46,655 nucleotides of DNA from Phaeoceros laevis (taxonomy: Eukaryota; Anthocerotophyta; Anthocerotopsida; Notothyladales), in assembly GCA_049999765.1 (NCBI GenBank), contig JBNGIQ010009126.1, forward strand, positions 1 through 46,655, written 5' to 3'. The notes beneath the pieces were generated by a model that made no database searches, had not been told where the DNA came from, and saw only the letters and a program-made list of their open reading frames with translations. This document shows, piece after piece, positions 10,717 to 20,261 of this stretch. Both the position numbers and the translations under genes were made by a program. The number at the start of each line of letters is the position of its first letter. Position 1 is the first letter of the stretch.

Positions 10717-10829
10717 ACATGGGGGTGAGCCATGCCTCCTCGATTCCTCATCAGTGCCAAATGGATTCCTCGCAGGGGCTTCTGGAAGGGAAGGCCTCTT
10801 GGCAAACCCCTCCTGGCAGGTCTTGTGCA
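10717..10829 (-). ncRNA. Motif M copy 4, upstream of the Penelope-like ORFs
   Basis: On the minus strand the main stem is AGGGG with CCCCT around a 26-nt loop (10,780-10,805) containing U-U-TGCCAA and TTCCA-GAAG. TTTGGCA-CTGATGA-GGAA follows, then a 5-bp hairpin with a 7-nt loop (10,718-10,734). UGCCAA can pair fully with UUGGCA, where copy 3 has UACCAA with UUGGUA, a compensatory A-U to G-C change. GGAA can pair with UUCC, where copy 2 has GGAG with CUCC. It lies about 310 bases upstream of the first candidate start codon on the same strand. Confidence 0.5.
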
Positions 10830-11210
10830 CAGCACTAAACTTACAGATAGTTAGAAAACCTACAGCTATGCTCTGTATAACGTTTTTGACTTCAATATTC
10901 CTCTAAATATAGTCATACAGTAGTGCAGTATGTTCTAGCCACTAGTGCAGTCAAGAATGGCAAGTGGATATTCAAGAATGGCAAGTGGATATTCAAGAAT
11001 GGCAAGCATGGACCACAGACTGAATGCATATGTACTCCAGACAGCAGGTGCAAGGCAAGAAAACATCAAAGCACCAAAACATCTTACACCAGGTACTCGG
11101 GTTTCCACCTGTGACATGGGCTGCTGTGTCTGCTGGGTCATTATCGCTCTGAACTTTGTTCCAAATTCCTCTCCTGTCTGAGAGCTTGCTGAATGATGTT
11201 GTCCGTCGGG
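10830..11210. other. Spacer with 21-bp tandem repeat
   Basis: A 21-bp unit (TCAAGAATGGCAAGTGGATA plus one base) is repeated 2.7 times at 10,951-11,007. Nothing else is recognised. Confidence 0.7.
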
Positions 11211-11700
11211 CTATTGTAGCAGCTGGGTACTGGATGTACTAGAAGAAACTGTCACGAAGGAGAAAACAGGGTTTCCTTGCAAAGTTTGTGGATAAAAATG
11301 ACGATACAGCAAAAGGCTGAAAGTACTGACGAAGGGAAGGAAAGAGAGTTGTAGGCTTGAGTTGGTCATAACAAAAAGGTAGACCAGGCAGTTAGACAGC
11401 GCTGTAAGGCAAAGACTATAGTTGGAGGACACTCAGGGTAATCTTAACTCAAGGATATCAACTGCAGAGGAGGTGAGCAAAAAACTTGGCAAACAGCAGA
11501 GACAAAGTGTTGGGATTTGCTGTGGAGGCAAGTAGACATACACACACACTGACTGCAGGAGCAGATAAGAACAGGGGAGACTACGACAGACTGAATGAAG
11601 AGGCTAGAAAGGCACTCTTGAGACAATGGCTGAGCGGAGGGCAAGAGATGGAGTAGAGACCAGGACAGGGAGGAGGCACCAAGCCAGGGAGGGGGCAAGT
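11211..11700 (-). repeat. Pyrimidine-rich tract (minus sense) upstream of motif M copy 4
   Basis: Purine-rich plus strand with AGAAGAAACTG, GGAAGGAAAGAGAG and similar words, running into segment S at 11,675. It shares the GTAGCAGCTGGGTA word with the tracts at about 4,380 and 5,280. Confidence 0.45.
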
Positions 11701-12640
11701 GCTGCGTTCCNNNNNNNNNNNNNNNNNNNNNNNNNNNNNNNNNNNNNNNNNNNNNNNNNNNNNNNNNNNNNNNNNNNNNNNNNNNNNNNNNNNNNNNNNN
11801 NNNNNNNNNNNNNNNNNNNNNNNNNNNNNNNNNNNNNNNNNNNNNNNNNNNNNNNNNNNNNNNNNNNNNNNNNNNNNNNNNNNNNNNNNNNNNNNNNNNN
11901 NNNNNNNNNNNNNNNNNNNNNNNNNNNNNNNNNNNNNNNNNNNNNNNNNNNNNNNNNNNNNNNNNNNNNNNNNNNNNNNNNNNNNNNNNNNNNNNNNNNN
12001 NNNNNNNNNNNNNNNNNNNNNNNNNNNNNNNNNNNNNNNNNNNNNNNNNNNNNNNNNNNNNNNNNNNNNNNNNNNNNNNNNNNNNNNNNNNNNNNNNNNN
12101 NNNNNNNNNNAAAAAATTCTGCGAGACTATGGTGGCGCGAGAAACTAGACAAATCATAAAGGATAACCGGTGTGGCTGATTTCTGGCCAGCCAGCTGTTT
12201 ACTGGGTAACCGTCATAAGGCAGCCACATTAAATGTGGTTGTAGGCGGGCTGCCCTGGCGCCAAATCTTGGCAAGCTGTCAAATCGCATTATTTTTCCTG
12301 AAACTATCTTTAGCACGTTGGCCAGCAGCCGATATGTTATTAGTGAAACAGGTCATGGGAAGTCGTCCCGTTACAATTGCAACTGTATTAGAATAAAAAA
12401 ACAGTGGAATGCTCTAGATACCTGAAGGATCAGCAATCTGCTGCTCCATTTATCATCAAAGCACTGTAAAATGGACATTTTTTCCCAATCCAATAGCAAG
12501 TCCTGCCAATTGATATGAATTAAAGTTAAGTGAAAAGCCTAAAGACAAGGTCATGTCTTTTTTAGGCATACATACCTGTTGTACCACACAACACATACAT
12601 ACTGCAAACGCAGTATGTGTGTGTGTGTTCCTGGTACATA
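11675..12640. repeat. Long direct repeat, copy 2 (segment S), interrupted by gap
   Basis: Matches 1-690 on both sides of the N run. From 12,111 it follows copy 1 from base 189 and diverges after about 12,630, where a longer TG run replaces the CCCGAGACAC of copy 1. Confidence 0.85.
11711..12110. other. 400-N assembly gap
   Basis: Exactly 400 N, the same length as the other gap. By comparison with copy 1 the missing sequence should be about 152 bases. Open frames that run through the N block are artefacts. Confidence 0.95.
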
Positions 12641-12705
12641 CATACATAGCCTTTTATGTAAAAAACTACAATACTGTATGTGACATTGCCCATGATGGGT
12701 CCTGA
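12560..12705 (-). repeat. Hairpin block H, copy 4
   Basis: A TG run, the GTTCCTGG loop word, CATACATACATAG, and a hairpin at 12,689-12,699 that reads CCCA-TCA-TGGG on the minus strand. The stem differs from the CCTC/GAGG of copies 1 and 2 by paired changes. Confidence 0.6.
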
Positions 12706-13250
12706 CATTGCGAGAGCATGCCAACATGTTTCAAGGCCTGTTCAAGAAGGTGATGTTTGACATTCGACAGCTTCAAATGGCAGGTGACGTGTTATTTGTC
12801 GTAGTGACAATTTTTCTGGCATCAATGTTTCAGATGTCCGTCAAGTGAAGGCCTCTTTCTTTGGTAGTCCGCACTAGCTAACAAGTAATACTTACAGCAG
12901 CAAAGTACGTAGGCCTGAGGCTAACGGAAATTCCCATGTCATGTGTAGGACTGCGAAGTAGCAGAAGGAGACTTGCAGACGTGCGCCAAACATGGCGTCT
13001 TTGGAGTATTTTGCAAAAGAGCATCCTTTACTAGGTACAGCCCTGAACTCTGAAGAGCTTGTAAGGCGTAATGGTCACAGCAAGTCTTGAAAGTATTCAA
13101 GCTGCAGTAGGCCTATGCCTATTTGGTATGTAAAGTAGCACTGGTAGCGCTGTATGAAGCAGCAACTAACAGGGCTCACATTGTGTACAAAGTATGCTGC
13201 AGGAAAAAGCTCACCAAGCTCCCTAACAGCATCTTAAACTCAAGCAGGCA
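12706..13250. other. Spacer between block H and motif M, copy 3
   Basis: No recognisable coding or repeat feature. Confidence 0.4.
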
Positions 13251-13363
13251 TTTGCTAGGTGAAAGCAAACCTCCGACCCCCCTTCATCAGTACCAAAGGG
13301 TCATCCCTGACCAGGTTTCTAGCAGCTGTGTTGGTAGACCTGGTTCCTGCATGAATTTGTACA
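13251..13363 (-). ncRNA. Motif M copy 3
   Basis: On the minus strand the main stem is ACCAGGT with ACCTGGT, seven perfect pairs around a 21-nt loop (13,317-13,337). C-TACCAA at the loop start pairs perfectly with UUGGUA immediately before CTGATGA. GAAA precedes the 3' strand of the main stem. The last hairpin is TTTGCT/AGCAAA with a 7-nt loop (13,251-13,269). All hammerhead core nucleotides are present. The stem II candidate is weak in this copy. Confidence 0.5.
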
Positions 13364-15029
13364 ACTGACCTTCAAAAAAATCGACATTGTGTGTCTCAGA
13401 GCAAAGTATGGGGCTGGCATCCATGGCAACGAGTGCTTAGAGAATCCAGCGACCAATCAGGCCTCAAAGACAACATGTGTGAAAGAGGAACTGCTCTTTG
13501 CTTGCAGAGGAAGGCACACAGAACAGGTACATAACCCTTGGCAGCAGAAACAGTCCCTTGCATCATCCAGGACAGTAATTAGTGAAGTATCTGTATGTGT
13601 GTACAGATAGAGTAGAACAAGCATGAAGACAAGAGCAAGTACTCAATACAATCGCATGCTGTAGGAGGACCCGGTATCAGGAAAGAAAGTAACAATCTGA
13701 TTCAGAACGAATGCTGCAAGAGGAACCAGAACCAGAACGGAAATGAAACGAAACAGAGCTTGTTCAAAGAAAATCAGGTATACAGGACATCTCACAGGTT
13801 CCTATGAAGCCATTCTGGCTGGAGCTGCTACTGTGACTTCTGATTCGGATGCTGTAGGGTCTCAGCAGGGTACTGGGCAGGATAGTATGAGGGAGCGTTT
13901 TGGGCAGCGGGACAGAATGAAAGAAAGAAAGAGGAACTGGTCCCTTATGCCCGCTGAGGGTAAAGCTTTATAGGAGCTCGGAGTGTTGGTGAGTGGACCC
14001 TATTGTAGGGTTAAGGCTGGCAGAGAGAGGTGCTTCTCGCTCATCATTCAATGAACGTCACCAAGCCGAGCCTTAGCTGCTGTATTTAGACACCGTCATT
14101 GAGTGGAATCTCAAGAATTCGCATTTGAAAGTTGGATCCAGACTTTGCCGTCAGAATGATTGCTAATTCACATGGGTCAGCCAGCATACTCACAGTGTGG
14201 GATTGGGCCACGTAGGGCCTTAAAAAATCTGTGAAGTATGAAAATTTCATGTTGGCGGCCTTAGCATTGAAGTCTGTAAGGTAAGCAGGGAGCTGAATGC
14301 TCCACGTCATCTGTACAGCAGGGGCAAAGTGCTCTTAGTGGGTCAGACTGCAATCCCCAGGCAGCTACGCTGGCAGTCTAGTTGCCCATGGCATTTAAGA
14401 CGGCTTTCAGCAAAAGCAGGACTGGGTGTCTGAGTGAAGTTCCCTGCAGCTTCCGTGTACAGAAGAGATGGATAAGCAGCTCCAGGCCAACAGTGGTGGC
14501 TGTGATGTTTGTGACCAGACTGTGGGCGCGAATTGGTAGGGCATGATGCCCCCTGGTGTTTCATGTCCCTTAACCAGTCGTTGTGACGGGACTATCAAAA
14601 ACCTCATATGAGCCTGCCCTATACCTGGAACGAACACTGGTACTTGTGTAAGCAAACAACCGTTAGGAGACATTCTAGCTGTCAGCAAAACCTGGACGGG
14701 ACTTGGCTACCAGCCAGAAACGGGCTAGGTATTAGACAACAGAATAGTTGCCATTGTGTAAGTAAACCATTCGACTGGACTTCGAGCCGTGCCCAGCTAG
14801 GTGACTAGCAATTTATCATGCCTGTACAGCTAAAATAACGCCGTAAAAGTCATTTTTATAGTTGTGTAACAAGCTAGGGCTGCTAAATCTTAGCAGTATG
14901 GACTATGAAAAAAATTGCCTTCTGCCATGTATGACTGCTAGTTCAGCAAGCCGTGGCTGGCAAATGACAAGTAATCATCAAACAAACAAAACTAGATTCG
15001 TTATATCACATAACCTTTTGAGGGACTGT
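13364..15029. other. Unassigned region with purine-rich tract
   Basis: About 13,640-13,960 is purine-rich on the plus strand (GAATGAAAGAAAGAAAGAGG) and sits about 280 bases from motif M copy 3, as in other units. The rest shows no gene. Confidence 0.4.
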
Positions 15030-15150
15030 GCAAGGCATACATACCTCAAAAGAGGACACACACACACAAACCAGGAACACCGGTTGTGTGTGTGTGTGTG
15101 TGTGTGTTTATTTGAGGAGGTTATCGGCCCCATAGAGGGTCCCCCCCCTG
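15030..15150 (-). repeat. Long CA/TG hairpin, H-block-like
   Basis: ACACACACACACAAACC and GGTTGTGTGTGTGTG form a long perfect hairpin with loop AGGAACAC. The outer arms CCTCAAA and TTTGAGG also pair. On the minus strand GGACCCTCTATGGGGC resembles the small H hairpin, and CATACATACC flanks it as at 645 and 12,570. No motif M was found above it. Confidence 0.55.
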
Positions 15151-16190
15151 CCCCGGATAAGGGCACCCGCAAGCGGATGGGTACAGTAGGTTTTATTTTC
15201 TTAATGAAGGGCCGCCGATCACCCACGTTGCACGGGTCCCAGAGTGAACGAGGGAGCCCACTAAAATGCTCTAAAATGAGCAATTTAGCTTGCTGTGGTT
15301 GGCATGCTTTCTTCATAAAGAACATCAAAATTGTCAAAAAAGAGTAAAGTACTAAATATTATGGAGCAAGAAAGAGGTAAAATAATAGAAGCTTGCAGCT
15401 CATGGACTGTGGACATCCATTTCACAGAGGAGAGGCAGTTGAATCAAAAAGTCTGAAATAATCATTCTGGTAACTGACACATAATCGAGTGATAGTATCC
15501 AAATTAGTTGGTGTCTAGTATCCAAATTAGTTGTTATGTAGATGGACATGAAAAATAATGGTGCATGTACACTATGATCTGGATATACAAGTCCACAAGA
15601 CATGGTACGTAGAAGGTATGCCAAGCCTGTCTAGCAAACACATACGTATTTTGCAATACTTTTATGATTGCTTTTCACTTAGACCAGTATTTTCCTTGCG
15701 TGATTCTTACTTGTCCAGCAAAGGTTGTCACTGGCAGACATAACGTTTGTGGCCAGTAACGAAGATACTCTATGGCAATAGACATTGCTGGAAAAGTCAC
15801 CTCTCTGACATGACGGCCGGGCAGCTACACAAGGCCCGGACCTTAAGGGTCAGCAAAGTCTATTTTATCGAATATAGCTACCTGATGGAGGCTGGCAGCC
15901 ATGAATGATGGCTGCCCAACCCTCTAGCAGCAGATGGCCAATTTCGACTGGTGTAAGGACAAGGCCTTGGGATGCAGCAAGCCAGGTTAGCAAAACAGTT
16001 AATGAGGGAATGCCATTATCGGATGCTAGCATGTTCTGATACACTGCCACCGGTGCCGAAGTGGTACTCGACATTAAACAAGTTTTTGGTAGAGCATGAA
16101 AAATGCAGGACAAGGAAGATCTTACCTGATTACACTTTTGCTGCCAAGCCCAATTATTGGTAACATGATTTTTTTCTCTTGTCCTCACCC
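15151..16190. other. Unassigned region
   Basis: A short tandem duplication, GTATCCAAATTAGTTG, lies at about 15,494-15,532. No gene, RNA or transposon feature recognised. Confidence 0.4.
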
Positions 16191-16640
16191 TTCGTTTTCC
16201 CTCCTCTCTTTCTGCATCCTATCTCTCTGAACATGCATCTCTCCAACAGACCTCTATTTAAACACAGCAGACTTGGCCTCTTGTATTTCTCCTTGACATT
16301 CGGCCTCAGCTATAGTTCTGTGACACTCAGAAGCGCCCCTTGCTCCTTGGCCCTCGGGGCCTAGCAAGCTATTTCTGATTCTGATGTTCCTTGGCCCTCG
16401 ATCTACTATTTTTTAGCCTCCCTGGCCCTTGGAGTCTTGCTCTCTGCGTCCTATCTGATTTCCCTTAGTTTCTGGAGCTATGAATACCTTAGCTTCATAA
16501 TCCCTCTGTTTTCTTTGAGTCTGAAGCTGCCTGCTCCTTGACCCTCGGAATCCCTGCTCCCTGGCCCTCGGGCACCCTGCTCCTTGGCCCTCGGGCTCCC
16601 CGCTCCCTGGCCTTCGGGCTCCCTGCTACCTGCTCCTTGG
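16191..16640. repeat. C/T-rich region with 23-bp minisatellite
   Basis: Units of 23 bp begin at 16,531, 16,554, 16,577 and 16,600, with a partial fifth. Each contains CTGCTCCYTGGCCCTCGGG. Degenerate copies of CCTTGGCCCTCG extend upstream to about 16,340. The open frames are a by-product of the repeat. Confidence 0.8.
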
Positions 16641-17129
16641 CATTGTCAGTATCCACTTTTGCCTACTCCATAGCCCTTGGAACTAGCAGCCTTTATAAGC
16701 AAACCTACTTGCTGCATGGGTGCAAACTCCAACTTGCTTGTGCATTCAAAATCTGTGATAGCTGATTTCCCGGCTCCCACTCGGGCATTTTGCCTGGTCT
16801 CTCGTAAACGGGTACACATCAGACAAGGCACAGTGAGCACGACCAATTGTCAGGACATCAACATCATGTCTCAGCAGGTTTGGTTTTCATGCTCAATGTT
16901 AGTTTTCAGTCTCAAAGATAGTTTGCTGCATAATACCTTACGATTACAAAAGCTGTTTGCCATGAGACTTTGAGTTACATAGCGATGGTTCTGATGGCCT
17001 CTTCTGTGAGAAATGTTGTGATGCTGACTACCCGGTTTGAGAATGCTATCCCTCTTGGGTAAGAATGTGTTGCAGCTAGCTCCATCCCCGCAAAAACATG
17101 GATGCTCACACAAGTTGGTAAGAAAGTAG
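16641..17129. other. Unassigned region
   Basis: No recognisable feature on either strand. Confidence 0.4.
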
Positions 17130-17143
17130 TTTAGGGTTTAGGG
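17130..17143 (+). repeat. Two telomere-like TTTAGGG units
   Basis: TTTAGGGTTTAGGG, followed by TTGGG. It marks the left margin of the composite region that leads to the coiled-coil gene. Confidence 0.8.
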
Positions 17144-17520
17144 TTGGGCGAGAGAGAAGGCAAGGTCCATTTCTTCAACCTTGAGAGCTTCCACCAGGAG
17201 TTCGAGCGCTGCCTTCCTTGTCGCCCAAGCAGCCTCCATGTCCGTTTTTCCACACGTCAGAGCTTCCTCCGTCACGGAGGCTGCCTGGGCGACAGAGAAG
17301 GCACAGTTCACCAAACAAGTGCGGAGGACAGCACCGGTCTGAGGAGAGTGGCGCGAGGCACTTGCACGCGACGACGGGACGGGGGAAGCGAGAGAAATGA
17401 GCAAAACGGGAGGGCGGAGCAACGACTCCAGCAGTGATTGATTGTCCTCCTCAGAGACAGAGTCCTTTATATACACAGTGAGTTTCCTCAACCATGCACA
17501 ACTTCCATTGGTACACCGGA

Positions 17521-17975
17521 ACTTCCACATCCGCTCAACCTAACCTAACCCTAAACCTAAACTTAAAGGTTTGGAGCCTCCAAGCTCGGAGCCTCCACCG
17601 GCGGAGCCACCACCCGCGGGCGGCCGTGGCAGCATGCAACGGCTTTGGAGTCTCCAAGCTCGGAGCCTCCACCGGTGCACCGAGAACTTCCACATCCGCT
17701 CAGCCTAACCTAACCCTAAACCTAAACTTAAAGGTTTGGAGCCTCCAAGCTCGGAGCCTCCACCGGCGGAGCCGCCACCTGCGGCAGCCGTGGCAGCATG
17801 CAACGGCTTTGGAGTCTCCAAGCTCAGAGCCTCCACCGGTACACCGAGAACTTCCACATCCGCTCAACCTAACCTAACCCTAAACCTAAACTTAAAGGTT
17901 GTGGAGGCTCCGAGCTCGGAGCCGCCACCCGCAGGCAGCCGTGGCAGCATGCAACGGCTTTGGAGTCTCCATTTT
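17521..17975. repeat. Three ~165-bp tandem repeats with telomere-like cores
   Basis: Units start at 17,521, 17,686 and 17,850, each at ACTTCCACATCCGCTCA. Each contains the telomere-like CCTAACCCTAAACC and several GGAGNCTCC palindromes, and each passes through GCAGCATGCAACGGC. The third unit is shorter. The array sits just upstream of the coiled-coil gene. Confidence 0.9.
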
Positions 17976-17989
17976 CAGTTATTAGATTG

Positions 17990-18231
17990 AGTCTCCGCTT
18001 CACGCTCGCTCTCTTCCTCTTCCAGCTTACGCTCTCTCTTCCAGCTTACACCCGCTTCCTCTTTCATCTTCCGCCCTTCTTCCAGCTTACGCCCGCTTGC
18101 TCTTTCAGCTTCCGCCGCTCTTCCAGCTTCCGCCGCTCTGCCAGCCTCCGCCGCTCTTCAAGTTTCCTCATCCTCGTCCAGCGTCCTCATCCTCGTCCAC
18201 CCTAAACGCTGCTCTCCCAGCGTCTACAGGC
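17990..18231 (+). promoter_or_regulatory. Pyrimidine-rich leader of the coiled-coil gene
   Basis: Short degenerate repeats of CTTCCAGCTTACGC and CTTCCGCCGCTC fill the 230 bases before the ATG at 18,232. It looks like a CT-rich 5' leader or core promoter. There is no clear TATA box. Confidence 0.3.
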
Positions 18232-20067
18232 ATGGAAGGTGAAGGTTCCTCAGCCGGCTTGCAGATGGTGCTGCATTCCGGGGGCAACCGTCCTGCGCGC
18301 ACGGAGGCAGTGCCCTCCTACAGGGTCAAAGAAGAGGTTTTCGAGGAAGTTCAGAGGGCGAGTAGCCTGAGGGGGAACGGCTGGTTTGAGAGTACATTGG
18401 CTTTCAAACAGCCTACTGAAGGTCCTGGAGCCGTGGTCATTTTCAACACATGTGCAGGGCAGACATTGCGAGCAGAAAACGGCCAGTCAGTCACAGAGGG
18501 GGAGCTGGGATTGCTGCTTCACAGCTGCCAGAAGTGGATGGACAACAATGGCCGCACCACAGGGGAAGTATGGGCCAAGTATGAGAAGAAAGTTGGAGGG
18601 TTGGATGGTGTGGCAAAGTACTTCAAACCATGTTGGAGGAATGTATCAACACCGAAGCCACAGATTAGGGGTTTCGGCATCGACAACGCCAAGACTCCGC
18701 CAGATTGGGCTTCCGAGATCATTGAGATCTGGGAAGCCATGGGAAGACCCTTCTTACCTGGGAAGACGCAGTTCACCAAGGAAATGGCAGGAGCGTACCT
18801 CGCTACCAAGCTGATCCCGGAGGCAGTTGTGAATTGGTACACAGAGATTCAGAAGCAGAGGCTGAAAGATTGGGACGGGAAACCCAAGGTGAAGGTGACG
18901 ACGGGGGAGGCCGCTAGCGGCATTGCTGCAACAGAGGGAGGGCCAGATGCTGGAGACTGTGATTGCGTGTAAGGAGCAATTTGACAGGAAGGTAGAGCAA
19001 GTTGAGAAGGAGAAGGAGCAGGCCTTGGACAGGTTGGCGCAACTATGCTGGACCATGAAGGAACAGAAGGAGGAGATTCAGAATTTGAGGGTCAAGGTGG
19101 TGTTGTCGGAGAGATCAGCAGATCATCCGAGGGAGGTTAGGGAGAGCGAGGAGGGGCTCATGCGACGGATTGAAGCGCAGCAGGTTGAATTGGCAGCGCA
19201 GCAGGCTGCACTAGCTGCGGAGAAGCAGCGCTATACGGAGAGACAGCAAGACCTTCAGGAAAGGGAGAACCAGCTCAAGGAGTTTGAAGAAAAGAATGAG
19301 AAGCTGAATAAGCAGGTGAAGGAATTGGAACTGAAGATTCGAAGAGAGCGCGAAGAGGCCGAGGCCAACTTTGCCACACTCGGGAAAGCTATTTGAAATG
19401 CCGAGATGGCAGCTGCAGAGACATGTCACCAGGCTGACCTGGAGAAGGATAGGTTGAAGCTTGCTGAATCGTCGCTTCAGATGATGGAGGGGCGGAGCCA
19501 TCAGCACAACAGCATGAAGGCAGAATGCAGCCGGATCAGGCAGAGGTACAAAGATAAGTAGTTGGAGTCGGCACCATTGCAAGCGAAGCTGCTCGAATTG
19601 CATGCACAAGTCAGAAGGAGAAAGAGTTTAACGCAAAGTTGTCGAAGGTATGGGCAGAATCGGAGAAGTAGTTGACGCAGGTTTTGGATGATCGACGCCA
19701 ACAACGGATTAGCGAAAAGGCAGCCAGAGCCTTGAAAGCAGATGACACAAGCCAGCAGAGGGCTGAAGCCCAACACAGGCTCCTGGAAGATCGCCGGGTC
19801 GCGAAGCAGTTGCAACAGGTCCTGGATGAGGAGGACGAGGTGGCAGCCATCAGAGCTAAACTCGAGGCAGCAGCGATAGCGAGAGGGGATCCACCCTTGC
19901 ACACGAAGAGCAAAGAAGGGCAATCCGCCTTGAAGAAGAAGGTCAAAGAAGAGCAATCCGACTTGAAGAAGAAGGTCAAAGAAGAGCAATCCGACTTGAA
20001 GAGGGTGAAGGAGGAAGCTTCCGAAGAAGCAGAGCCATCAGCAAGAGGCAAGCAAAGGAGGATGTAG
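18232..20067 (+). pseudogene. Broken long coiled-coil protein gene, unknown family
   Basis: From the ATG at 18,232 a globular ~230-residue N-terminal domain (WFESTLAF, HSCQKWMDNNGRTTG, FTKEMAGAYLATKLIPEAV) leads by a frame change near 18,910-18,930 into a long heptad-rich coiled coil (EQVEKEKEQALDRLAQ; RYTERQQDLQERENQ). Stops at 19,394 (TGA), 19,559 (TAG) and 19,669 (TAG), plus another frame change near 19,620, break it. The C-terminal part has an 11-residue Lys/Glu repeat (KEEQSDLKKKV, about 19,909-20,010) and ends at 20,067 with a basic tail. All three stops fit C-to-T changes of CAG or CGA. I do not recognise the family. It could be a lineage-specific host gene or the cargo of the surrounding repeats. 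Confidence 0.6.
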
Positions 20068-20261
20068 AAGACAGCAAGGGATTGAAGAAGGCGGTAGCCG
20101 GCCTTTGTGGATTGTGATGTAAAATTACCATTCCTGTGGTAGTGTTTGCTAATGTACAATTCCATTTCTGACTCCAATGTCGTGCAAGACAATGTGAACA
20201 TGTGAATCTTGTTTTTGAGCCCATACTCCCTCGCTTCGCCATTTCTGACTCCTCTGCTGTC

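Larger units (their letters stand above)
6203..10829 (-). mobile_element. Penelope-like retroelement (degraded, spliced, endonuclease not seen)
   Basis: A minus-strand element. From 5' to 3' it has motif M copy 4 (10,829-10,717), a leader, exon 1 (10,403-10,260), a 161-nt intron, a gag-like second exon (10,098-8,519), a 72-nt intron, and an RT exon (8,446-6,203). The RT core has the three catalytic blocks in Penelope/TERT-like context, including GIPMG and YIDD. No GIY-YIG endonuclease is visible after the thumb region. Penelope-like elements are known to keep introns, to occur in tandem, to carry hammerhead ribozymes and, in endonuclease-lacking forms, to associate with telomeres. This copy carries several frameshifts and at least two stops, so it is not active. 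Outer boundaries are estimated. Confidence 0.7.

Noticed and set aside
11444-12316. Long ORFs spanning the N run
   Set aside because: The reading frame is mostly undetermined bases. The same holds for ORFs over 32,472-33,248.
17138-17530. 130-codon minus ORF
   Set aside because: No domain or splice support, and its 3' part overlaps telomere-like sequence. It could be a chance frame in GC-rich DNA.
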